Assembly: GCF_018373095.1 (NCBI RefSeq)
Contig: NZ_JAHAHT010000105.1
Coordinates: 1 to 6,047, forward strand
DNA length: 6,047 nucleotides
DNA from: Haemophilus parahaemolyticus
GTDB lineage: Bacteria > Pseudomonadota > Gammaproteobacteria > Enterobacterales > Pasteurellaceae
Direction of reading: 5' to 3'
How positions within the stretch are numbered: the stretch's first letter is position 1; each line of letters begins with the position of its first letter. Position numbers and translations under genes: made by a program. The notes below the pieces were generated by a model, which made no database searches, had not been told where the DNA came from, and was given only the letters and a program-made list of their open reading frames with translations. Of this stretch, positions 1 through 5,668 are shown piece after piece.

Positions 1-54
1 TCCTACGGCAACTTTGCCTGAAAGAATTTCTGAAATTGATGGAAATTTAGACAT
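1..54 (-). CDS. asnS: asparaginyl-tRNA synthetase, N-terminal 18 codons (partial)
   Basis: Read on the minus strand, an ATG at 54-52 opens a frame that runs off the window edge and encodes MSKFPSISEILSGKVAVG. This fits the start of bacterial asparagine-tRNA ligase: the E. coli protein begins with a similar V-x-D-V-L-Q-G-x-V-A-V segment just before its OB-fold anticodon-binding domain. The enzyme charges tRNA-Asn with asparagine in the cytoplasm. A good Shine-Dalgarno sequence, GAGG (minus strand, 64-61), lies 6 nt before the ATG and fixes the start. The gene is divergent from the chloride-transporter gene. Only 18 residues are visible, so the assignment rests on remembered similarity of a short N-terminus; the presence of a real minus-strand gene start is more certain than its name. 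Confidence 0.62.
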   Translation of the reverse strand, partial: MSKFPSISEILSGKVAVG

Positions 55-62
55 TGAATACC

Positions 63-77
63 TCAAAATTATTTTGA
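63..77. repeat. 15-bp perfect palindrome in the asnS leader
   Basis: TCAAAAT, one central T, then ATTTTGA form a perfect inverted repeat at 63-77. An overlapping 8-bp palindrome, TTGATCAA, lies at 74-81. The element lies directly upstream of the asnS start and overlaps two bases of its Shine-Dalgarno sequence. It could be an operator, or in RNA a short hairpin of about 5 bp touching the ribosome binding site. It is also AT-rich enough to be chance. Confidence 0.4.
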
Positions 78-104
78 TCAATTTTTAATAAAAAATCGTT
101 GCTT

Positions 105-110
105 ATTTTA
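105..110 (-). promoter_or_regulatory. possible -10 element of the asnS promoter
   Basis: On the minus strand positions 110-105 read TAAAAT, a 5/6 match to the sigma-70 -10 box, about 50 nt before the asnS start. The hexamer 17 bp further upstream is a poor -35 match, so this is only the best candidate in the divergent region. Confidence 0.25.
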
Positions 111-139
111 CAAGAAATTCCGCAATGAATGGGGGATTT

Positions 140-168
140 TTTACATTTTCTTACAAAAATGCTAGAAA
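140..168 (+). promoter_or_regulatory. probable sigma-70 promoter of the ClC gene
   Basis: TTTACA (140-145, 5/6 to the -35 consensus) is followed after exactly 17 bp by TAGAAA (163-168, 4/6 to the -10), which is preceded by TGC and so has an extended -10 character. Transcription would begin near 175 and give a leader of about 58 nt before the ATG at 233. This is read by eye; no other pair in the intergenic region scores as well on the plus strand. Confidence 0.42.
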
Positions 169-195
169 TTTGATCGAATTAACTAGAAAATTTTG
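162..195 (+). repeat. direct repeat CTAGAAATTTG / CTAGAAAATTTTG, 21-bp period
   Basis: Two similar units, CTAGAAATTTG at 162-172 and CTAGAAAATTTTG at 183-195, start 21 bp apart, which is two turns of the helix. The first covers the proposed -10 box of the ClC promoter and the second lies just downstream, so the pair is placed where a repressor would bind. The repeat is seen directly; the operator role is inference. Confidence 0.4.
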
Positions 196-232
196 CTATT
201 CGTTTTATGCTAAAGCCTAAATTCTTCTCGTT

Positions 233-1630
233 ATGGTAGTCACGAATATGATAACCCAGTATCTAAAATCCCTTATCACAAAATTTCGGCGAGGATTGCA
301 CAAAAAACTTCGCCAAACGAATCGCATTTCACGTAAAAGCATTGAATTTGCTTGTCTGCTTATCGGAGCGAGTTTTGTTTCGCTTTCGGCATTGGGTTTT
401 GCCAAATTAGCCGAACTTGGTTTGTATTGGAATAGCATTTGGACAGCAAAATATCCGCTAGCGGTTTGGTTTATTTTACCGCTTGGAATGGCGTTACTCG
501 CGTGGTTTACCGCAAAATATACACCTTATGTATCGGGCAGTGGTATTCCGCAAGTGATTGCCTCAATGAGCCTGCCACACGGTTCACTTAAAAGTCGTTT
601 GGTGACTTTTTGGCAGACGATTTGGAAAATTCCACTTACTTTTTTGGCAATGTTAATTGGTGCATCGGTAGGGCGTGAAGGTCCTTCAGTGCAAGTAGGG
701 GCTGCTGTCATGTTAGCTTGGGGAAATTTTTGTCATAAGCACGGCTATGCGTTTAAAGGTTTAACGGCAAACGAACTGATGGCAGCGGGGGCAGGCGGTG
801 GGTTAGCGGCGGCATTTAATGCCCCGCTTGCAGGCGTGATTTTTGCGATTGAAGAATTAGGTCGAGGAATGGTGCTCCGTTGGGGTAGACGTGTTGTACT
901 TGGTGTGCTTGCCTCAGGTTTTATTTTGGTGGCGATTGAAGGAAATAACCCCTATTTCCCGCAATATCAAGGGGCTACAACTGTGCCTAAAATGATTTTA
1001 TGGGTTGCATTGTGCGGTGTCATTTGTGGCATTTTAGGAGGATTATTCGCCCGCTTGTTGGCAAAAGGTGTAGCGAGTGTTTCGCCTGCTAAGATTCGTG
1101 GTTGGGTTCGTCGTCATCCAATTTATATGGCGTTAATGCTGGGGCTTATGCTTGCAGGATTAGGGAGTTATACTTCAGGACAAACTTACGGTACGGGCTA
1201 TGAGGTCGTGAGTCGAGCATTGAATGGAGAGGTAATAGACCCGCAAGCGGTTGGAATTGCCAAACTTTTTGCAACGGTAACCACTTACTGGACGGGCATT
1301 GCTGGCGGGATTTTCACACCATCCTTAACTGTTGGTGCAGGCATTGGGGTGGAAATTGCAACGCTTACAGGTGGGATTGTCGATCAGCGTTTGTTGGTGT
1401 TGCTCTGTATGGCTGCTTTTCTTGCAGGCGGAACGCAATCCCCAATTACCGCCAGTGTCGTTGTGATGGAAATGACAGGAAGTCAGCCTGTATTGTTTTG
1501 GGTGCTGGTCGGTAGCCTCATTGCTTCAATGGTCTCTCGTTATTTCTGCCCGAAACCGTTCTATCACTTCGCCGCAGGACGTTTCCGACAACGCGTGCAA
1601 GAAGAGGCAAAAGAACAAAAAGATTGTTGA
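233..1630 (+). CDS. ClC-family chloride channel / H+-coupled chloride transporter
   Basis: This 465-residue polytopic inner-membrane protein belongs to the ClC family, which moves chloride (often in exchange for protons). The diagnostic ion-pathway motifs occur in order: GSGIP at residues 102-106 (selectivity serine S103), GREGP at 147-151 (gating glutamate E149), the NAPLAG loop followed by the paired glutamates E207/E208, GGIFTP at 358-363 and KPFY with Y444. By alignment in my head these match S107, E148, E203 and Y445 of E. coli ClcA, so both the external gate and the internal proton-transfer glutamate are kept, which favours an antiporter. There is no C-terminal CBS domain. The usual SGxPGG motif reads TGIAGG here (354-359), with Ala for Pro. 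The ATG at 233 has no clear Shine-Dalgarno sequence; the ATG at 248 (Met6) has a weak GGTAG upstream and is a possible alternative start. The gene appears monocistronic. It is not close enough to E. coli ClcA for me to assign the symbol. Confidence 0.93.
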   Translation: MVVTNMITQYLKSLITKFRRGLHKKLRQTNRISRKSIEFACLLIGASFVSLSALGFAKLAELGLYWNSIWTAKYPLAVWFILPLGMALLAWFTAKYTPYVSGSGIPQVIASMSLPHGSLKSRLVTFWQTIWKIPLTFLAMLIGASVGREGPSVQVGAAVMLAWGNFCHKHGYAFKGLTANELMAAGAGGGLAAAFNAPLAGVIFAIEELGRGMVLRWGRRVVLGVLASGFILVAIEGNNPYFPQYQGATTVPKMILWVALCGVICGILGGLFARLLAKGVASVSPAKIRGWVRRHPIYMALMLGLMLAGLGSYTSGQTYGTGYEVVSRALNGEVIDPQAVGIAKLFATVTTYWTGIAGGIFTPSLTVGAGIGVEIATLTGGIVDQRLLVLLCMAAFLAGGTQSPITASVVVMEMTGSQPVLFWVLVGSLIASMVSRYFCPKPFYHFAAGRFRQRVQEEAKEQKDC

Positions 1631-1641
1631 TAAAACAATCT
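1621..1641 (+). repeat. 8-bp hairpin across the ClC stop codon
   Basis: AGATTGTT (1621-1628) and AACAATCT (1634-1641) are perfect inverse complements with a 5-nt loop GATAA; the TGA stop (1628-1630) sits at the top of the stem and in the loop. The stem is AT-rich and is not followed immediately by a T run, so it is a poor intrinsic terminator. It may simply protect the 3' end of the message. Confidence 0.45.
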
Positions 1642-1725
1642 CTTATTGCAAGTTTAAAAATTTTTTTACATTTTTTGAAAAAATAGTGAACTTTATAAAA
1701 ATGACTTAGTCAGATAAATCGCTAA

Positions 1726-1754
1726 CTGATTGAAATTATCAGCAAAGTTTTTTT
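1726..1754 (+). terminator. weak stem-loop with T7 downstream of the ClC gene
   Basis: CTGAT (1726-1730) and ATCAG (1738-1742) can form a 5-bp stem with a 7-nt loop. Five bases later comes a run of seven T (1748-1754). The short stem and the gap before the T run make it a marginal terminator, possibly backed up by the better one at 1776-1810. Confidence 0.25.
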
Positions 1755-1775
1755 CATTTTCTTAATAAGACCTCC

Positions 1776-1810
1776 GCCCGTTTTCGATTTTTGATTACGG
1801 GCTTTTTTTT
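1776..1810 (+). terminator. intrinsic terminator between the ClC gene and sbcB
   Basis: GCCCGT (1776-1781) pairs with ACGGGC (1797-1802) around a 15-nt loop, followed directly by eight T (1803-1810). This GC-rich stem plus T tract in an AT-rich spacer is a typical rho-independent terminator. It closes the ClC transcript and separates it from sbcB, whose promoter lies just downstream. Confidence 0.75.
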
Positions 1811-1814
1811 GCGT

Positions 1815-1843
1815 ATTTCATCGTGATTTCAATATGTTACAAT
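1815..1843 (+). promoter_or_regulatory. probable sbcB promoter with extended -10
   Basis: TACAAT at 1838-1843 is a 5/6 match to the -10 box and is preceded by TGT, giving an extended -10. The hexamer 17 bp upstream, ATTTCA (1815-1820), matches the -35 box at only 3/6, as is usual for extended -10 promoters. The leader to the ATG at 1875 would be about 25 nt. The location just after a terminator and just before sbcB supports it. Confidence 0.5.
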
Positions 1844-1874
1844 AATGCCAATTATTTTAAGCAAGTGACATTCT

Positions 1875-3419
1875 ATGAACAAAAACCAAACCTTCTTTTT
1901 CTACGATTACGAGAGTTTTGGCGTTAATCCTGCCTCGGATCGTCCCGCCCAATTTGCAGGTATTCGCACCGATAGCAACTTTAACATCATTGGCGAACCT
2001 ATCATGTTCTATTGCAAACAAACACCTGATTATCTGCCAGCCCCTGAAGCAGTTATGGTAACGGGGATTTTGCCTCAACAATGCAATGCAGAGGGTTTGT
2101 CAGAGCCCGAATTTTCGGCAAAAATTCACGCTGAATTTAGCCAGCCTAATACTTGTGTGATGGGGTATAACAATATCCGTTATGATGATGAAATGACACG
2201 TTATACCTTCTTTCGTAATTTTTTTGATCCTTATGAATATAGCTATAAAAACGGCAATTCGCGTTGGGATTTGTTAGATGTGGTACGAGCGTGCTATGCG
2301 TTACGTCCAGATGGCATCAATTGGGTTACTGATGAAGAGGGGATCCCTAATTTTAAATTGGAAAATCTTACCAAAGCGAATGGGATTGAGCACGAGAATG
2401 CCCATGACGCGATGGCGGATGTGTATGCAACTATCGCAATGACGAAATTACTTAAAGAGAAACAACCTAAATTGTTCAATTATTTCTTTGAACATCGTGG
2501 CAAAAAAGAAGTGGAAAGTTTGATAGATACGGGCGAAATGACGCCGCTTGTACACGTATCAGGTATGCTTGGTAATTATCGTGGTAATATTGCGTGGGTA
2601 GTGCCGATTGAGTGGCATCCAACTAATAAAAATGCCGTTATTGTGTGCGATTTATCGGGCGATATTCAAGGCTTGCTCAATGATGATCCACAAGCACTCA
2701 AAACTCGTCTTTACACCAAGCGTGAAAATTTAGCCGACAACGAATTGCCTGTGCCGTTGAAATTAGTGCATATCAACAAATGCCCGATTTTAGCTCCTGC
2801 AAAAGTACTTTTACCTGAAAATGCCGAACGTTTAGGCATCGATCGTGAACTTTGCTTGCAAAATTTAAAAGCGTTAAAACAGCATAAAAGTTTATTACGC
2901 CAAAAAGTGAGCGAAATTTTTAGCGATGAACGAACTTTTGCCTCGAGTGAGAATGTGGAAACCACGCTTTATGATGGTTTTTTCTCGCCAGCAGATAAAA
3001 ATAATATGGCAATTTTACGTACACTTAAACCTGAAGAATTGGTGCATCACGGCTTAAAATTTGCCGATCCACGCGTGGAACAATTGTTGTTCCATTATCG
3101 TGCTCGCCATTATCCTGAAACCCTAACTCGGGCAGAGCAAGTCAAATGGCAGAAATATTGCAATCAGCAGATTGATGCCAAAGCAGAGCAGTTTGCACAG
3201 TCGATCGAAATGCTTTCGCAAACTTACCACGATGATCCTAAAAAATTGCAATGGCTTGAGCAACTGATGGCTTATGCTGAAGAAATTTCAGAAGCAAAAC
3301 CTGTTTATGTACAGAGAGAAACTACGCAACCGCATTTGGTGGATGATTTAAATAAAGTTGCAGAGCAAGCAATGAGTAAAGAAGAGAAGTTGAAGCAGCT
3401 TAAGGCGTTGATTAAGTAA
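1875..3419 (+). CDS. sbcB: exodeoxyribonuclease I
   Basis: This 514-residue cytoplasmic enzyme degrades single-stranded DNA 3' to 5' to mononucleotides and acts in recombination and mismatch repair. It is co-linear with E. coli ExoI: the DEDDh residues are present as D11 and E13 (in YDYESFG), D104 (in YNNIRYDDE), H177 and D182 (in AHDAMADVYAT), each four less than the E. coli numbers 15, 17, 108, 181, 186. Long near-identical stretches such as NSRWDLLDV, LTKANGIEH and KLVHINKCP continue through the SH3-like and C-terminal helical regions that form the C-shaped clamp and bind SSB. The E. coli protein (475 residues) ends just after the sequence matching AYAEE at 466-470; here about 44 further, highly charged and probably helical residues follow. 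The start has AAGTGA 6 nt upstream, and the N-terminus aligns well with the family. The gene stands alone between two terminators. Confidence 0.97.
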   Translation: MNKNQTFFFYDYESFGVNPASDRPAQFAGIRTDSNFNIIGEPIMFYCKQTPDYLPAPEAVMVTGILPQQCNAEGLSEPEFSAKIHAEFSQPNTCVMGYNNIRYDDEMTRYTFFRNFFDPYEYSYKNGNSRWDLLDVVRACYALRPDGINWVTDEEGIPNFKLENLTKANGIEHENAHDAMADVYATIAMTKLLKEKQPKLFNYFFEHRGKKEVESLIDTGEMTPLVHVSGMLGNYRGNIAWVVPIEWHPTNKNAVIVCDLSGDIQGLLNDDPQALKTRLYTKRENLADNELPVPLKLVHINKCPILAPAKVLLPENAERLGIDRELCLQNLKALKQHKSLLRQKVSEIFSDERTFASSENVETTLYDGFFSPADKNNMAILRTLKPEELVHHGLKFADPRVEQLLFHYRARHYPETLTRAEQVKWQKYCNQQIDAKAEQFAQSIEMLSQTYHDDPKKLQWLEQLMAYAEEISEAKPVYVQRETTQPHLVDDLNKVAEQAMSKEEKLKQLKALIK

Positions 3420-3425
3420 AGAAAT

Positions 3426-3460
3426 AGAAAAGAGCGTGGAATCAATTGACGCTTTTTTCT
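3426..3460 (+). terminator. strong intrinsic terminator after sbcB
   Basis: AGAAAAGAGCGT (3426-3437) pairs with ACGCTTTTTTCT (3449-3460) over 12 bp with a single G-T wobble and an 11-nt loop. The six T belong to the right arm, with A residues facing them in the left arm, so the element could also terminate minus-strand transcription. It begins 6 nt after the sbcB stop codon. Its right arm overlaps the -35 box proposed for the transporter operon. Confidence 0.75.
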
Positions 3461-3475
3461 CTTAATCGATATAAC
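3446..3475 (+). promoter_or_regulatory. candidate promoter of the amino acid ABC operon
   Basis: TTGACG (3446-3451, 5/6) and TATAAC (3470-3475, 5/6) are separated by 18 bp. This is the best promoter match in the window, and transcription would start near 3482, leaving a leader of about 106 nt before the first permease. The -35 hexamer lies in the loop and right arm of the sbcB terminator. Assigned by eye, with no expression evidence. Confidence 0.5.
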
Positions 3476-3494
3476 TTTTCAGCATAAAAAATAG

Positions 3495-3540
3495 TTTTCT
3501 ATTCTTTCCTTTCCCTTTTATTCTCCTCTAATATCCCTCC
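3495..3540 (+). other. pyrimidine-rich, G-free leader tract
   Basis: In this 46-nt stretch 41 bases are C or T, the other five are A, and there is no G. It lies in the presumed untranslated leader of the transporter operon. No known riboswitch or operator is recognisable in it; it could be an unstructured RNA-binding region or rho-loading tract, or merely compositional drift. Confidence 0.4.
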
Positions 3541-3587
3541 CATATAAACGATTGCTTAACAGTTTTTAGATTATTACGGATACAATC

Positions 3588-4247
3588 ATGAATTGGGAAT
3601 ATATTTGGCAAGCTTTACCACGTTTTATGGATGCGACCATAATGACACTTCATCTCGCCTTTTGGGGAGTTGTGTTGTCGCTTATTATCGGCTTGTTCTG
3701 TGCGGTAATCACTACTTATAAAGTCAAATTCCTTAATTGGCTAGTGCAAGGCTATATCGAACTCTCACGTAATACGCCATTGCTCATTCAAGTATTTTTC
3801 CTCTATTTTGGCTTATCCAAAATTGGCATCAAATTAGATGGTTTTACTTGTGGCGTAATAGGTTTGGCATTTTTAGGTGGCAGTTACATGGCAGAGGCAA
3901 TCCGCGGTGGATTAGAAGCTGTTTCTAAAGGACAAATTGAATCAGCATTAAGTATTGGACTTACGCCTTTGCAAGCATTTCTTTATGTAATCTTTCCTCA
4001 AGCCTTTGCGATTGCGATGCCTGCAATTGGTGCAAACGCCCTTTTTTTGATGAAAGAGACTTCAGTGATCAGTGCTGTTGCAGTTGCAGAGCTGATGTTT
4101 ATGGCAAAAGAGATTATTGGGATGGATTATAAAACTAACGAAGCCTTATTTTTGCTGGTGGTTTTCTATCTCATCATTCTGTTACCAATGTCGATTTTTA
4201 TCCATCATTTAGAACATCGCACACGGAGAGCAAAATATGGGGCTTAG
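3588..4247 (+). CDS. polar amino acid ABC transporter permease (HisM/GlnP type), first subunit
   Basis: A 219-residue inner-membrane subunit of an ABC amino acid importer. Residues 1-20 look like the usual periplasmic/lead-in segment of the family, followed by hydrophobic spans around 21-43, 64-77, 84-100, 130-160 and 184-206. YIELSRNTPLLIQ (56-68) is the conserved segment typical of HisM/HisQ/GlnP permeases. The cytoplasmic EAA loop, E103 to L125 with GQ at 115-116 and G124, is the coupling helix that docks on the ATPase. Length is normal for the family. The ATG at 3588 is supported by family-typical N-terminal length; the ribosome binding site (ACGGA, 3576-3580) is modest. It is the first gene of the operon and overlaps the next by 11 nt. 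With the second permease it would form a heterodimeric channel. Substrate cannot be read from this subunit. Confidence 0.92.
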   Translation: MNWEYIWQALPRFMDATIMTLHLAFWGVVLSLIIGLFCAVITTYKVKFLNWLVQGYIELSRNTPLLIQVFFLYFGLSKIGIKLDGFTCGVIGLAFLGGSYMAEAIRGGLEAVSKGQIESALSIGLTPLQAFLYVIFPQAFAIAMPAIGANALFLMKETSVISAVAVAELMFMAKEIIGMDYKTNEALFLLVVFYLIILLPMSIFIHHLEHRTRRAKYGA

Positions 4248-4902
4248 TTTACTATGGCAAGGGAGTAACCTTGAGCGATTATTGAACGGCTTAGCCATTA
4301 CCGCAGAAATTGCCTTTATTTCAGTATTGTTCGCCAGTATTTTGGGTGTGATTTTCGGTGTGATAATGACTGGTAAAAACAAGTTTGTGCAAGCTATTAG
4401 TCATTTTTACTTAGAGTTTGTCCGCATTATTCCATTGCTTGCTTTATTGTTTATTGCTTACTTTGGCTTGGCAAAATGGTTTGGTGTGCATTTAAGCGGA
4501 ATTACCGTGTGCATTATCGTTTTTATTTTCTGGGGCACAGCAGAAATGGGCGATTTAGTACGAGGTGCTTTGACCTCAATTGAGAAACACCAAGTTGAGT
4601 CTGCGTACGCTTTGGGGCTCACCAAACTACAAACTTTCCGCTACATTTTACTACCGCAAAGCATTAAACGAGTGACGCCAAGTGCAATCAACCTTTTTAC
4701 TCGGATGGTTAAAACTAGCTCGCTTGCGATGTTGATTGGTGTTTTGGAAGTCATCAAAGTAGGGCAACAAATAATCGAAACCTCGCTGTTTACTGATCCT
4801 ACCGCTGCCTTTTGGATTTACGGCGTGATTTTCGGGCTCTATTTTGTGATTTGTTATCCGTTATCCTTGGTATCGAAGTATTTAGAGAATAAGTGGGAAT
4901 AA
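4237..4902 (+). CDS. polar amino acid ABC transporter permease, second subunit
   Basis: A 221-residue membrane protein of the same HisMQ family as the upstream gene and its presumed heterodimer partner. Hydrophobic spans lie near 19-44, 63-79, 87-101, 150-165 and 191-212. The signature segment reads YLEFVRIIPLLALL (58-71), where II replaces the more usual N-T before PLL. The EAA coupling loop (about 103-127) has E103, R109-G110-A111 and A125-L126-G127 equivalents, but HQ replaces the common GQ at 118-119. The ATG at 4237 lies inside the end of the first permease gene, with GGAGAG at 4225-4230 six nt upstream, which gives a firm start and suggests translational coupling. The stop is one base before the start of the ATPase gene. 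The substrate pocket is probably asymmetric because the two permeases differ at the signature segment; this is inference. Confidence 0.92.
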   Translation: MGLSLLWQGSNLERLLNGLAITAEIAFISVLFASILGVIFGVIMTGKNKFVQAISHFYLEFVRIIPLLALLFIAYFGLAKWFGVHLSGITVCIIVFIFWGTAEMGDLVRGALTSIEKHQVESAYALGLTKLQTFRYILLPQSIKRVTPSAINLFTRMVKTSSLAMLIGVLEVIKVGQQIIETSLFTDPTAAFWIYGVIFGLYFVICYPLSLVSKYLENKWE

Positions 4903-4903
4903 A

Positions 4904-5668
4904 ATGGCATTACTAGAAATTAAAAATCTTGTTAAAAACTATGGCGAAGTCACTGCGCTTAAAGGCATTAATCTTTCCGTGCAAAAAGGTGAAGTGGTGG
5001 TTATTTTAGGCCCATCAGGCTGTGGCAAAAGTACATTCTTACGTTGCATTAATGGCTTAGAAGAGATTAAAAGCGGTCAAATTTTACTAGAAAATTACGG
5101 AGAGTTGGGCAAAGCGATTTCGTGGACCAAAGCCCGCCAACGAATTGGAATGGTTTTCCAAAGTTATGAACTTTTTTCCCATTTATCAGTGATTGACAAC
5201 CTCCTGCTTGGTCCGCTTAAAGTGCAAAATCGCGATCGTGCTGAAGCGGAAAAACAAGCGGATGAGCTGCTTAAGCGTGTTGGGTTATATGAACGCAAAA
5301 ATGCTTTCCCGCGAGAATTATCGGGCGGTCAAAAACAACGGATTGCGATTGTTCGCACCCTTTGCATGAACCCTGAAGTAATTTTATTCGATGAAGTCAC
5401 TGCCGCACTTGATCCAGAAATGGTACGTGAAGTATTAGATGTGATTTTAGAGCTGGCAAAGGAGGGGCTAACAATGCTGATCGTTACCCACGAAATGAGC
5501 TTTGCCCGCCAAGTTGCGAATCGCATTATTTTTATAGATAAAGGGCAGATTATCGAAGAAGCTAAGCCTGAAGATTTCTTTACTAATCCGACTACAGATC
5601 GGGCAAAAGCATTTCTTAATATTTTAAATTACGAACCGAGAGGAACAAACTATGAAGACAACATCTAA
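4904..5668 (+). CDS. polar amino acid ABC transporter ATP-binding protein (GlnQ/HisP type)
   Basis: A 254-residue cytoplasmic ATPase that powers the importer. All nucleotide-binding motifs are intact: Walker A GPSGCGKST (36-44), Q-loop Q86 in VFQSYELF, ABC signature LSGGQKQR (139-146), Walker B VILFDEV (159-165) with catalytic E164, D-loop ALDPE (168-172) and the switch histidine H196 in VTHEMSFA. The residue after the catalytic Glu is Val rather than the usual Pro (DEVTAALDPE instead of DEPTSALDPE), which occurs in some family members and should not stop catalysis. The start has GGGA at 4895-4898, five nt upstream, overlapping the end of the second permease; only one base separates stop and start. 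Its last 17 nt overlap the solute-binding protein gene. Length is typical, so the protein is complete. Confidence 0.95.
   Translation: MALLEIKNLVKNYGEVTALKGINLSVQKGEVVVILGPSGCGKSTFLRCINGLEEIKSGQILLENYGELGKAISWTKARQRIGMVFQSYELFSHLSVIDNLLLGPLKVQNRDRAEAEKQADELLKRVGLYERKNAFPRELSGGQKQRIAIVRTLCMNPEVILFDEVTAALDPEMVREVLDVILELAKEGLTMLIVTHEMSFARQVANRIIFIDKGQIIEEAKPEDFFTNPTTDRAKAFLNILNYEPRGTNYEDNI
5069..5086 (+). other. DNA uptake signal-like sequence (one core mismatch)
   Basis: AAAAGCGGTCAAATTTTA matches the Actinobacillus-type uptake signal core ACAAGCGGT at 8 of 9 bases and also carries the T-C-A-A-A-T-T-T extension known for such sites. It lies inside the ATPase gene. Other 8/9 core matches are at 1243-1251 and 5254-5262 (plus) and at 1050-1058 and 2543-2551 (minus). 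Confidence 0.4.

Noticed and set aside
217..438. Minus-strand open frame opposite the start of the ClC gene, and similar minus-strand frames at 526-711, 1857-2081, 2294-2479, 2711-2965 and 5329-5526
   Set aside because: They lie antisense to well-supported genes, have no recognisable domains and show no convincing ribosome binding context; they are shadows of the coding strand.
1521..1709. Plus-strand 62-codon frame overlapping the ClC 3' end
   Set aside because: Its first two thirds are a shifted reading of the ClC gene and the rest is low-complexity Lys/Phe-rich spacer sequence; nothing suggests a protein.
1631..1874. Search for a tRNA, riboswitch or small gene in the ClC-sbcB spacer
   Set aside because: No cloverleaf, no known riboswitch core and no open frame with a ribosome binding site; only hairpins, a terminator and the sbcB promoter are visible.
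3556..3586. TTAACA and TACAAT (19-bp spacing) as the transporter operon promoter
   Set aside because: The -10 would end one base before the ATG at 3588, so transcription would begin past the start codon; the family-typical N-terminus requires that ATG.
5380..5420. Val after the Walker B glutamate as a sign of an inactive ATPase
   Set aside because: Walker A, Q-loop, signature, catalytic E164, D-loop and H196 are all intact, and the DEVTAALDPE variant is known in functional amino acid ABC ATPases.
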